In this document: positions 34,410 through 42,125 of the stretch, one piece after another
Position numbering within the stretch: the stretch's first letter is position 1
Layout of the letters: every line of letters starts with the position of its first letter
Assembly (NCBI GenBank): GCA_041397825.1
Contig: JAWKVX010000005.1
Location: forward strand, 1-64,000
Reading direction: 5' to 3'
Source of the DNA: JANNSX01 sp041397825
GTDB lineage: Bacteria > Pseudomonadota > Alphaproteobacteria > Rhizobiales > Hyphomicrobiaceae
DNA: 64,000 nucleotides
The notes under the pieces: generated by a model
What the model saw: only the letters and a program-made list of their open reading frames with translations
Databases searched by the model: none
Told to the model about the DNA's origin: nothing
Position numbers and translations under genes: made by a program

Positions 34410-35429
34410 ATGTACGCGATTGTCCGATCGGTCCTGCAATCGAGCAGACGCTCGGCACCGGCCGTGGCGGTGCTGATGGCCTTGGCCGGTTCGGCCACCG
34501 CGGAGGACGCCGAGCCGATCGCCGCCAAGCATCAGTTCGGCTATGTCCTCGCGCCGGCCAAACTCGAGGCGCGGGCGATCGGCTCCTATGCCAAGGGGTG
34601 CATGGCGGGCGGAACCATGCTGCCGATCGATGGGCCTGCCTGGCAGGCGATGCGCCTGTCGCGCAATCGCAATTGGGGACTGCCCGCCCTGGTCGATTTC
34701 CTCGAGCGCTTCGCCAGCGACCTCAAGGCCAAGGAGAGCTGGCCCGGGCTGCTCATCGGGGACATGTCGCAGCCGCGCGGCGGCCCGATGCTGACCGGTC
34801 ACGCCAGCCATCAGACAGGCCTGGATGCCGATATCTGGTACATGTCCATGCCCGATAAGCGGCTGAGCTGGATCGAGCGCGAGTTCAAGGAGCCCGTGCC
34901 GCTGGCCAATCTCAACGATACGCGTGTGATCAAGGCCAACTGGAACGAGGGCTACTACCGGGTGCTGAAGCGCGCGGCGGCCTTTCCGGAGGTTGAGCGG
35001 ATCCTGGTGCATCCCGCGGTCAAGAAAGCGCTCTGTGACATCGCACCGAAGGACGACAAGGCCTGGCTAAGCAAGATCCGGCCGATGTGGGGCCACAACT
35101 ACCATTTCCACGTCCGTCTCGCCTGTCCCAAGGGCGCGAAAGGCTGCGTGCCGCAGACGCCGCCGCCGGCCGATGACGGCTGCGGCAGGCATCTTGAGGA
35201 CTGGCTGAAACTCGTGAGCCGTCCGCCCAAGCCCGCGAAGCCCAAACCGCCGCCGGACCTGACCAAGAAACCCGCCAAGCGGAAGGTGACGACGGTCGCC
35301 GATCTGCCGAAGGACTGCACTGGCGTTCTGGCCTGGCAGGCGCCCGCGCTTCTGGCGTCGGCGGCACCGGCCCTTTCGGAGATTCCCTTGCCCGAGCGCA
35401 GGACGACCCGGATGGCGGCGCAGCCATAG
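34410..35429 (+). CDS. mepA: Penicillin-insensitive murein endopeptidase
   Basis: A 339-residue exported protein from ATG 34410, with AAGGAGGGGC before it and a signal peptide (about 1-31). The zinc site is in GHASHQTGLDADIW at 130-143 and HNYHFHVR near 230-238, the MepA/M74 motifs. Most conserved elements (SRNRNWG, GLLIGDMSQPRGG) are present. It cleaves the D-Ala-meso-DAP crosslink in periplasmic peptidoglycan. The C-terminal 90 residues are Pro/Lys-rich with PKPAKPKPPP-like stretches and are extra relative to E. coli MepA (274). It follows the HAD gene and pairs functionally with the L,D-transpeptidase nearby. Confidence 0.92.
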   Translation: MYAIVRSVLQSSRRSAPAVAVLMALAGSATAEDAEPIAAKHQFGYVLAPAKLEARAIGSYAKGCMAGGTMLPIDGPAWQAMRLSRNRNWGLPALVDFLERFASDLKAKESWPGLLIGDMSQPRGGPMLTGHASHQTGLDADIWYMSMPDKRLSWIEREFKEPVPLANLNDTRVIKANWNEGYYRVLKRAAAFPEVERILVHPAVKKALCDIAPKDDKAWLSKIRPMWGHNYHFHVRLACPKGAKGCVPQTPPPADDGCGRHLEDWLKLVSRPPKPAKPKPPPDLTKKPAKRKVTTVADLPKDCTGVLAWQAPALLASAAPALSEIPLPERRTTRMAAQP

Positions 35430-35462
35430 GGCTTTAGCGGACGATGCGGTCGGGCTCGCCGG

Positions 35463-36050
35463 TCAGCCGGTACGTCTGGCGGCCACGAGACTGATGATGC
35501 CCACCGCGGTCGCGCCCCACCAGAGGCTGTCGATCGCCGCCCAATCGGCATGCGAGCCCCGCAGCTTGTCCAGCCAGACGATGTAGACAAGGCCCACCAG
35601 CATGAGCACGGCCTGCAGAATGGCGAGCCGTCGTCCGCGGGCCAGGGCCGCCGCGGCAAGGTCGTCGGGCCCGTTGCGATGACGGCGTGCCGCGCCCAGG
35701 GCGAGCAGACCCGGAACCGTCGCATAGGCGGCATATTGATAGGCGTGATACCAGCTCAACGCCGTCAGGTAGTAGGACACGAGGATGGCGAGAGCGGCCC
35801 AGATGTAGACGGCCGCCATCAAGAGTGCCAGCCGTGTCGCCCTGCGGCGCCGCGAGATGAGATCGTCGCCAGCCGGCTCCGCTTGGCCGAGCCGCACGCC
35901 GGCTACCACGGCCAGCATGGCGGTGCCAGCGCCGACCGCAAGGTGCAGGGGCCGGGACGGCAGATCCGCCGTCCACCAGACAAGCGGCAGGCTCGCCGCA
36001 AGTGCGGCGATGGCGAATGAGAGGGCTCTGTTGAGCAACGGTTCCGACAT
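35463..36050 (-). CDS. Small polytopic membrane protein, paralog B
   Basis: A 195-residue protein with five or six hydrophobic segments and Arg/Lys-rich loops. The last segment, ADWAAIDSLWWGATAVGIISLVAARR, resembles the C-terminus of the neighbour at 36113 (KDWAANDVFFFGAAALAVISAVALRS), so the two are probably paralogs. The family is not recognised. Start ATG 36050; the ribosome-binding site is weak. It lies 62 bp downstream of its paralog and 33 bp from mepA, which converges on it. Confidence 0.7.
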   Translation of the reverse strand: MSEPLLNRALSFAIAALAASLPLVWWTADLPSRPLHLAVGAGTAMLAVVAGVRLGQAEPAGDDLISRRRRATRLALLMAAVYIWAALAILVSYYLTALSWYHAYQYAAYATVPGLLALGAARRHRNGPDDLAAAALARGRRLAILQAVLMLVGLVYIVWLDKLRGSHADWAAIDSLWWGATAVGIISLVAARRTG

Positions 36051-36112
36051 TGCCCGCCGGTTTACGAGCCGGCAACGGCCGAGGCAAGCTCGGCCCCGAT
36101 CGCAAAGCGCGA

Positions 36113-36772
36113 CTATCTCGTGGCGACGAGCCCAACGGACGAGCGGTCCGTGTTGAGCGCCCGGTTGTAGCTTCTGAGGGCCACGGCGCTGATGACGGCG
36201 AGCGCGGCGGCGCCGAAGAAGAACACATCGTTGGCCGCCCAGTCCTTGGCCCCTAGGCGATAGTGGCCCTCGATCAGGCTCGGCATTCCAGTGAGAAACG
36301 GCAGCTTGCCGTCGATGAACAGACCGACCATGGCCGCAACGGCCCCGACCAGTTGCACGATGGCGAGGAAGCGAGAGATCTTGAGAATGCGCTCCGCCGT
36401 CGATTTTTCGATACCTTTGGTCAGGAGATTGGCGAAGCACAGGCAAAGGACCGCCGCCGCGCTGAACGGCAGCACGAAATGCCACCACTCGGGCCAGTGC
36501 AGCACGAGCGCGTAGGTCAATGTGAGCGTGACCGCGCCCCAGGCCCAGACGATGCCCATATACCGCGCATTGGTGGCCGAGAGCGCGTAGACGTCCGCGT
36601 CACTCCGAGGCGCCGCCTCGTTCTCGCGAACGGCGAGGACGGCAATCACCAAGCAGATCATGGCCGAGATGAGGGCATGCAGCTCGACCGACGGCATTGC
36701 CGAGGCGATCGCCTGGACGGACATGCCGATGACGAGCGCCATCGTCCATACGATCATGGTTCTCTTGCGCAT
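36113..36772 (-). CDS. Small polytopic membrane protein, paralog A
   Basis: A 219-residue protein with about six membrane segments, including LHALISAMICLVIAVLAV, WAWGAVTLTLTYALVLHW, WWHFVLPFSAAAVLCLCF and FLAIVQLVGAVAAMVGLF, and a C-terminal segment shared with the next gene. The basic N-terminus MRKRTM fits insertion from the cytoplasm. I do not recognise the family. It is first in a two-gene set and 111 bp from the nucleotide-sugar dehydrogenase stop, all on the minus strand. Confidence 0.7.
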   Translation of the reverse strand: MRKRTMIVWTMALVIGMSVQAIASAMPSVELHALISAMICLVIAVLAVRENEAAPRSDADVYALSATNARYMGIVWAWGAVTLTLTYALVLHWPEWWHFVLPFSAAAVLCLCFANLLTKGIEKSTAERILKISRFLAIVQLVGAVAAMVGLFIDGKLPFLTGMPSLIEGHYRLGAKDWAANDVFFFGAAALAVISAVALRSYNRALNTDRSSVGLVATR

Positions 36773-36883
36773 TTATGCCCCCTACCGCGCGGATTCTATT
36801 AACGAGGCGGAAGCCTCGATTAAGATCAGGTTACCTCACAATCCCCAAGAAAGAGTTATCGTACCTGGGTCGGCACGACGGCG

Positions 36884-38182
36884 CTAGAGCCGGGCGTCGC
36901 TGCTCTCGGGCGGGAGCACGCGCTTGAGATCATAGATCAAACCATTGGCCGCGAGCCTCGAGGCTAGCGCTTGGCGGCCGCCCTCGACGAACGAGTGATG
37001 CTTGACCGCCAGCACAATGGCGTCGAATGGCCCGGCGGGGGCTTGGTGGAGGACCTCGATGCCGTAGTGCCGTTGTGCCTCCTCGGCATCGGCTATGGGG
37101 TCGTAGACCTCGACCTGGGCTACGAAGGTGCCGAGCTCATCGACGAGATCGGCCACTTTCGTGTTGCGCGTGTCGGGACAGTTCTCCTTGAAGGTGAAGC
37201 CCATGACGAGCACGCGGGCGGTGTCGATGCGAAGCTTTCGCGCCAACATGGCCTTGACGATATCTTGCGCCACCCAGGCCGCCATACCGTCGTTGATGCG
37301 CCGGCCGGCGAGGATCATCTCCGGATGAAAGCCGATCGATTGGGCCTTGTGCGTCAGGTAGTAGGGATCGACGCCGATGCAATGACCGCCGACGAGGCCG
37401 GGCGTATAGCCGTGGAAGTTCCACTTCGTGCCGGCCGCCTCCAGCACCTCGTGGGTATCCAGGCCGAGCTTGCGGAAGAGCTGGGCCAGCTCGTTGACCA
37501 GTGCGATGTTGACGTCGCGCTGGATATTCTCGATGACCTTCGCGGCCTCGGCAACGCGGATGGAGCTGGCCTTGTGGGTGCCTGCCGTGATGACCTTGGC
37601 GTAGATCTGGTCGACCCGCTCCGCGGCCTCGGCCGTCGACCCGGAGGTCACCTTGCGGATGTCGGGCAGGCGATGGCGGGTGTCGCCCGGGTTGATACGC
37701 TCGGGGCTGTAGCCGCAATAGAAGTCCCGATTGAAGCGCAATCCGGATCTTGCCTCGAGGATCGGCACGCAGACCTCCTCGGTCGCGCCTGGATAGACCG
37801 TGCTTTCGAAGATCACGATGTCGCCCGCCCCGAGTGCGTCGCCGACGATCTCGCTCGCGCCCTCGAGCGGACTGAGATCCGGCCGATTGGCCGCATCGAT
37901 CGGAGTCGGCACGGTCACGACGTAGACATTGGCCGATTTGAGCTCGGCCGGGTGGTCCGAGAAGGTCAAACCCTTGGCGGCCCGGAACTCCTCCTCCGTG
38001 ACCTCGCCGGTGACGTCCTGACCTCGCTTGAGATCGGCGATTCGACGGGCCGAGATGTCGAACCCCAGAACCGGGAAGTGCCGCGCCATGTAGGTCGCGA
38101 GAGGCAATCCGACATATCCCAGGCCGATCACGGCGATTCGGGTGTCGGCAAAGGAAGGGAGCGGCGAGCCTGTTCCAGTCAC
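36884..38182 (-). CDS. Nucleotide-sugar dehydrogenase (UDP-N-acetylgalactosamine/-mannosamine dehydrogenase type)
   Basis: A 432-residue UDP-sugar 6-dehydrogenase. GLGYVGLPLA at 20-29 binds NAD, ESTVYPGATEEVC, NFHGYTPGLVGGHCIGVDPYYLTHKAQ (spanning the active-site cysteine in GGHCIGVDP) and RINDGMAAWVAQ are diagnostic, and the VLVMGFTFKENCPDTRNTK segment belongs to the C-terminal sugar-binding domain. WbpA/WbpO/TviB-type enzymes oxidise UDP-HexNAc to uronic acid for capsule or O-antigen. Its start overlaps the arginase-like stop by 4 bases (ATGA). It is the last of five genes that appear co-transcribed. Confidence 0.9.
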   Translation of the reverse strand: MTGTGSPLPSFADTRIAVIGLGYVGLPLATYMARHFPVLGFDISARRIADLKRGQDVTGEVTEEEFRAAKGLTFSDHPAELKSANVYVVTVPTPIDAANRPDLSPLEGASEIVGDALGAGDIVIFESTVYPGATEEVCVPILEARSGLRFNRDFYCGYSPERINPGDTRHRLPDIRKVTSGSTAEAAERVDQIYAKVITAGTHKASSIRVAEAAKVIENIQRDVNIALVNELAQLFRKLGLDTHEVLEAAGTKWNFHGYTPGLVGGHCIGVDPYYLTHKAQSIGFHPEMILAGRRINDGMAAWVAQDIVKAMLARKLRIDTARVLVMGFTFKENCPDTRNTKVADLVDELGTFVAQVEVYDPIADAEEAQRHYGIEVLHQAPAGPFDAIVLAVKHHSFVEGGRQALASRLAANGLIYDLKRVLPPESSDARL

Positions 38183-39081
38183 GATGAGATCACCTTGAAA
38201 GCTTCAACCAGGATATCGGTGAGCAGGCCGGCACAGCGGCCGTCGGCATCGAGATCGGGATCGTAGATCGTCACGTCGATGCCCGTTACCTTGCCCGTGC
38301 CGAGCAGCGTGCGAAGAATGCCGACGAGCTCATCCTTGCTCAAGCCGTCCGGTGCCGGGCTGTCGACAGCCGGCATCACTCGCGGATCAAGAGCATCGAC
38401 ATCGAGATGTATCCAGATTCCATCGAGGTCCGTGCGGTCAAATCGTCTCAACAGGCTGGCGTCGAGCTCCTGGCGCGAGTGCTCGTACAGCCAGAAGATC
38501 GGCCAGAGCAGCATCTTCGTCGGTCTGAGCTCGTCAAACGCCGGGTCGTCCCGACGGAAGCCGATGACGGCGATATCCTCGTCGTGCACCAGGGGTTGGC
38601 CGGCTCCGAGCGCTGTCAGCCGAGCGTCGCCTCTGCCGGTCGCGAGAGCAAGATCTTCCCCCGCGGCTGCATGCAGGGTGTCCGAATTGCCGGGATGACG
38701 GAAATCGGTGTGGCCGTCGATGAAGGCGAGCCCGTACCGGCCGCGTGCGCGAAGGGCCGCCAGCGGTCCGAGAAGGATGCTGCAATCGCCACCGAGGACG
38801 ATCGGCATCTCGCCCCGATCGAGAAGGGCGCTGACGCGATCCGCCAGTCGTCGCGAATAGGTGGCGATGGCGGCACTGTTCCGGGTCTCGCCGGGAGCGC
38901 CCGGCGCCGGGTCGTAGCGCGGCGGGGTGACGACACCGGCGTCACGTGCTCCGAGGCGCTCGAGCAGACGCTGATCCCGCAACGCGCCGGCCAGCTTGTA
39001 GACGCCGGGAACGAGTCCGGCATCCGGCGGTCTGAGACCCAGGTTGGACGGTGCGTCCACGACGGCTAGCGGCTTCGGCAT
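38179..39081 (-). CDS. Arginase-family protein with a GGDCS motif
   Basis: A 300-residue ureohydrolase-fold protein. IDGHTDF and HLDVDALDP supply most Mn ligands (DxHxD, DxD), but the first motif is GGDCSILLGP with Cys in place of the usual GGDHS histidine. GVYKLAGALRDQRL, early GLRPPDAGLVPG and the end GLLTDIL also fit the arginase family. The reaction is probably hydrolysis of a guanidino or formimino group, unless the altered site changes that. It overlaps the dehydrogenase by ATGA and starts 60 bp after the carbamoyltransferase, so it belongs to this operon, an unexpected location for an arginase. Confidence 0.82.
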   Translation of the reverse strand: MPKPLAVVDAPSNLGLRPPDAGLVPGVYKLAGALRDQRLLERLGARDAGVVTPPRYDPAPGAPGETRNSAAIATYSRRLADRVSALLDRGEMPIVLGGDCSILLGPLAALRARGRYGLAFIDGHTDFRHPGNSDTLHAAAGEDLALATGRGDARLTALGAGQPLVHDEDIAVIGFRRDDPAFDELRPTKMLLWPIFWLYEHSRQELDASLLRRFDRTDLDGIWIHLDVDALDPRVMPAVDSPAPDGLSKDELVGILRTLLGTGKVTGIDVTIYDPDLDADGRCAGLLTDILVEAFKVISS

Positions 39082-39141
39082 GCGCCCTCCGACCCATTGG
39101 GGCGCCTCTATAGCATGGGAAACCGCCGCGACGGCAAGGGC

Positions 39142-40980
39142 CTAGTCGAGCTCGAACTTCGACGTGTAATCCTCGGCAAGTGCCGGATTCTGGGCGGCTT
39201 TTCTCAGGAAGCAGTTGCCGACGACCAGCGTCTCCATGTCGGAGCCCATGAAGCACCTGAAGGCATCCTCCGGTGAGCCGACGATCGGCTCGCCGCGAAC
39301 ATTGAAGCTCGTATTGACGAGAACCGGGCAACCGGTCTGCTCTTTGAAGGTCGATAGCAGCCCATGATAGCGCGGATTGGTCTCCTTGTGGACGGTCTGG
39401 ATCCGCGCCGAGTAGTCGACATGCGTCACCGCCGGGATGTCGGAGCGCGGTATGTTGAGCTTGTCGATGCCGAAGAGCCGCTCCTCGTCCTCGCTCATGT
39501 GCCGCCGGCGGTTGCGTTTCACGCCGGCGACGAGGAGCATGTAGGGACTGTCCTCGTCGATCTCGAAATAGTCGGCTATGTCCTCGCGAAGCACGGAGGG
39601 GGCGAACGGCCGGAAGCTCTCGCGGTACTTGATCTTGAGGTTGAGTGTTCTCTGCATCCCCGGATTGCGCGGATCGCCCAGGATCGAGCGGGCGCCGAGC
39701 GCCCGGGGTCCGAACTCCATGCGGCCTTGAAACCAGCCGACCGCATCGCCGTCGACCAGCCTGTCGACGGTCCGCTGATAGACGGCTTGGTCGCTCTCGA
39801 GCACGTCAAAGCGCGCGCCGGCACCGGCCAGGCGGCGCTCGATATCCGTTTGCTCGAAAGACGGCCCGAGATAGGAGCCCTCCATGGCATCGAGCCCGGC
39901 AGTGACCTGACGCGGTTTCTCGAGGTGGAGATGGTAGGCTGCCAGCGCGGCGCCGAGTGCACCACCGGCATCGCCGGCGGCGGGCTGGACCCAAAGGCGC
40001 TCGAAATTGCCATCCGACAGGATCTTGCCGTTCGCCACGCAATTGAGCGCGACACCACCGGCAAGGCAGAGATTGGGAATGCCGTAGGTCCGGGCCAGCT
40101 CGCCCGTGATCCGGAGCAGGATGTCTTCGGTGACCTTCTGCACCGAGGCGGCGAGATCCATCTCCCGTTGCGTCAACGGCGCGTCGGGCCGTCGCGCCGG
40201 TCCGCCGAAGAGCGCATCGAACTTCGGCGAGGTCATCGTCAAGCCGGTGGCATAGTCGAAATAGCTCTGATCGAGCCAAAACGAGCCATCCTCGCGGACA
40301 TCGACGACGTTCTCGGTGATCAGGTCTGCGTAGCGAGGCGTACCATAGGGGGCGAGCCCCATGACCTTGTACTCGCCGGAGTTGACGCGAAAGCCGGTGT
40401 AGTAGGTGAAAGCCGAGTAGAGAAGACCGAGCGAATGCGGCCAGCGGATCTCACGCACTGTGTCGAGCCGATTGCCGCGGCCGATGGCGACCGAGGTCGT
40501 CGCCCATTCGCCGACGCCGTCCAGCGTCAGGACGATGGCCTCCTCGAAGGGTGATGCGAAGAAGGCCGATGCCGCATGACTCTGGTGATGAGCGGCGAAA
40601 AGGAGCTTATCGCCGATCTCACCCGCGCTCGAGAAGCGTTTCAGCGCGGTTTCCAGGACGGATCTCTGAAAGAGTTTCTGCTTGATCCAGACCGGCATGG
40701 CGGCCCGGAACGATCGAAAGCCCCTCGGGGCATTGGCGAGGTAGGTCTCGACCAGCCGCTCGAACTTGACGAGGGGCTTCTCGAAGAAGGCGATGTGGTC
40801 GACATCGTCGAGCCCGATCCCTGCCGCCTCGAGACAATAGGCAATGGCGTGTTCGGGAAACCGTGCGTCGTGCTTCTTTCGGGTGAAGCGCTCTTCCTGG
40901 GCGGCCGCGATGATGCGGCCGTCCTCGATCAGAGCGGCCGCGCTGTCGTGGTAGAAGGCTGAGATGCCAAGAATGCGCAT
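39142..40980 (-). CDS. Carbamoyltransferase, NodU/TobZ/CmcH type
   Basis: A 612-residue carbamoyltransferase. The N-terminal Kae1-like domain opens ILGISAFYHDSAAALIEDGRI and has HHQSHAASAFFASPF with the paired metal-binding histidines; further on are ERFTRKKHDARFP and GGVALNCVANGKIL. The C-terminal YrdC-like domain holds FQGRMEFGPRALGARSIL. Such proteins make carbamoyl-AMP from carbamoyl phosphate and ATP and transfer the carbamoyl group to a hydroxyl of a sugar or antibiotic. It is followed (in transcription order) by arginase-like and UDP-sugar dehydrogenase genes and preceded by DUF5989 and SxtJ genes, the usual companions. Confidence 0.93.
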   Translation of the reverse strand: MRILGISAFYHDSAAALIEDGRIIAAAQEERFTRKKHDARFPEHAIAYCLEAAGIGLDDVDHIAFFEKPLVKFERLVETYLANAPRGFRSFRAAMPVWIKQKLFQRSVLETALKRFSSAGEIGDKLLFAAHHQSHAASAFFASPFEEAIVLTLDGVGEWATTSVAIGRGNRLDTVREIRWPHSLGLLYSAFTYYTGFRVNSGEYKVMGLAPYGTPRYADLITENVVDVREDGSFWLDQSYFDYATGLTMTSPKFDALFGGPARRPDAPLTQREMDLAASVQKVTEDILLRITGELARTYGIPNLCLAGGVALNCVANGKILSDGNFERLWVQPAAGDAGGALGAALAAYHLHLEKPRQVTAGLDAMEGSYLGPSFEQTDIERRLAGAGARFDVLESDQAVYQRTVDRLVDGDAVGWFQGRMEFGPRALGARSILGDPRNPGMQRTLNLKIKYRESFRPFAPSVLREDIADYFEIDEDSPYMLLVAGVKRNRRRHMSEDEERLFGIDKLNIPRSDIPAVTHVDYSARIQTVHKETNPRYHGLLSTFKEQTGCPVLVNTSFNVRGEPIVGSPEDAFRCFMGSDMETLVVGNCFLRKAAQNPALAEDYTSKFELD

Positions 40981-41007
40981 GCAAGACCCAATGCGGCCGG
41001 AGCCTGA

Positions 41008-41160
41008 CTAGAACACGGTATAGATGAAGGGGGCGATGGCCGAGCCTTGCGCCAGCATTAGGAGACCGCCGACGATCATGAGCACGGCAAAGACGGGCAG
41101 CAGCCACCACTTCTTGCGGGCGCTCATGTAGACGAAGAGCTCTCGAACAAGGCTGACCAT
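41008..41160 (-). CDS. DUF5989-family small membrane protein
   Basis: A 50-residue protein that opens MVSLVRELFVYMSARKKWW and has one membrane helix (LLPVFAVLMIVGGLLMLA, 20-37) and the end AQGSAIAPFIYTVF, matching DUF5989. These tiny proteins occur beside carbamoyltransferase and SxtJ-like genes, and no function is assigned. It starts 27 bases before the carbamoyltransferase gene and is below the length used by most automated gene finders. Confidence 0.85.
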   Translation of the reverse strand: MVSLVRELFVYMSARKKWWLLPVFAVLMIVGGLLMLAQGSAIAPFIYTVF

Positions 41161-41244
41161 GTCATCGCTCCGAGTTGGCCACGTCCGGTGGGACTGAGGC
41201 GTAGGGTTCTTGGGGTTCGGCGTGCAAGGAGTGCGCCAAGACGC

Positions 41245-41664
41245 TCAGAACTGCTGACGCATGGAGGAGCGCGGCTGCGCGCCGCCTGTGATATCGATCC
41301 AATAGCTCCGGCCGGGCGGCATGCGGCGTTTGACGAGCGGATCCCGGAAGCGCTGCATGATCAGACCGGCGGGCACGATGGCGAGCGCGAACATCGCCAG
41401 CATGACGATAGGATTGACGACCTGGTGCATCAGCATCCCTAGCCGGAACCACAGTAAATTGAGCGACTTCAGGAGAGCCGGCCGGAGCCAGGCGGTGAAC
41501 CCAATCAGCGTGGCCAGGGCGAGGGCAGCGACAGCGACGGGCAGACGTTCCCGAAAGATGATCGCCCCGATGAGGGCGACTATGGCGAAGACCAGGCCCG
41601 TCGATCGCTCCGAGGGTGGGTTGACCTTCTCGTGCTCCAACTGCTCGTGAAAATTTCGGCTCAT
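41245..41664 (-). CDS. SxtJ-family membrane protein
   Basis: A 139-residue membrane protein from ATG 41664 (GAGG upstream). Two pairs of membrane segments (STGLVFAIVALIGAII; LPVAVAALALATLIGFTAW; HQVVNPIVMLAMFALAIVPAGLI) are followed by basic RFRDPLVKRRMPPGRSYWI. This matches SxtJ, encoded beside carbamoyltransferase SxtI in saxitoxin clusters and in many sugar-carbamoylation loci. It is first in the operon, and its promoter probably lies in the 100 bp before it, overlapping the divergent rpsT promoter region. Confidence 0.85.
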   Translation of the reverse strand: MSRNFHEQLEHEKVNPPSERSTGLVFAIVALIGAIIFRERLPVAVAALALATLIGFTAWLRPALLKSLNLLWFRLGMLMHQVVNPIVMLAMFALAIVPAGLIMQRFRDPLVKRRMPPGRSYWIDITGGAQPRSSMRQQF

Positions 41665-41701
41665 GGGGCCTCGTTTCTGGAAATGGGCCTGATTCTGCGC
41701 G

Positions 41702-41730
41702 TTGACCCCTGACAGGGCCGGCGATATAGA
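41702..41730 (+). promoter_or_regulatory. Strong sigma-70-type promoter of rpsT
   Basis: TTGACC at 41702-41707 and TATAGA at 41725-41730 are separated by 17 bp. It is the best promoter-like pair I found in the window and lies about 115 bp before rpsT. Transcription should start near 41737, just before the leader hairpin. Confidence 0.65.
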
Positions 41731-41744
41731 CTGCAAGCACCATG

Positions 41745-41780
41745 CCGCCCGCAGGCTCCTGCGGGCGGTCGCTTATTTTT
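41745..41780 (+). terminator. Terminator-like hairpin in the rpsT leader (candidate attenuator)
   Basis: CCGCCCGCAGG at 41745-41755 pairs perfectly with CCTGCGGGCGG at 41758-41768 through 11 pairs, with a two-base loop (effectively four with a fray). TTATTTTT follows at 41773-41780. It sits within the first 45 bases of the likely rpsT transcript, so it would end transcription before the gene unless relieved. This suggests attenuation or a very short leader RNA. Confidence 0.6.
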
Positions 41781-41849
41781 GCGGTTCGCGCAGGACGCCG
41801 CCAGCCGGCGACGGGCGCCCGATCCGTCCATCACGAAGGAAATGATGCC

Positions 41850-42125
41850 ATGGCCAATACGAAGTCAGCGAAGAAAGCGGCCCGCCAGGCTGAGAAACGC
41901 GCTGGGATGAACAAGACCCGCAAGAGCCGGATGCGGACCTTCATCAAAAAGGTCGAGGACGCCATTGCGGCGGGTGACGCGACCGGCGCCGCCGCGGCGC
42001 TCAAGTCGGCCGAGCCAGTCATCATGCGCACAGCGCAAAAGGGTCTCGTCCACAAGAACGCCGCATCCCGCAAGGTCTCGCGCCTCGGCGCGCGCGTGAA
42101 GGCGATCGGCAGCGCGCCGCGCTGA
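41850..42125 (+). CDS. rpsT: 30S ribosomal protein S20
   Basis: A 91-residue basic protein from ATG 41850 (GAAGGAA upstream). MANTKSAKKAARQAEKRA is the standard S20 start, and KTRKSRMRTFIKKVE and KSAEPVIMRTAQKGLVHKNAASRKVSRLG are family-typical. It binds 16S rRNA in the small subunit. The order rpsT-dnaA is common in alphaproteobacteria. A strong promoter and a terminator-like hairpin precede it. Confidence 0.97.
   Translation: MANTKSAKKAARQAEKRAGMNKTRKSRMRTFIKKVEDAIAAGDATGAAAALKSAEPVIMRTAQKGLVHKNAASRKVSRLGARVKAIGSAPR

Noticed and set aside
38407..39069. Long plus-strand frame opposite the arginase-like gene
   Set aside because: The minus strand carries clear arginase motifs and an operon overlap; the plus frame has none.
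41745..41780. Terminator for a plus-strand gene upstream of rpsT
   Set aside because: No plus-strand gene precedes it; the nearest upstream gene runs on the minus strand, so a leader role is preferred.
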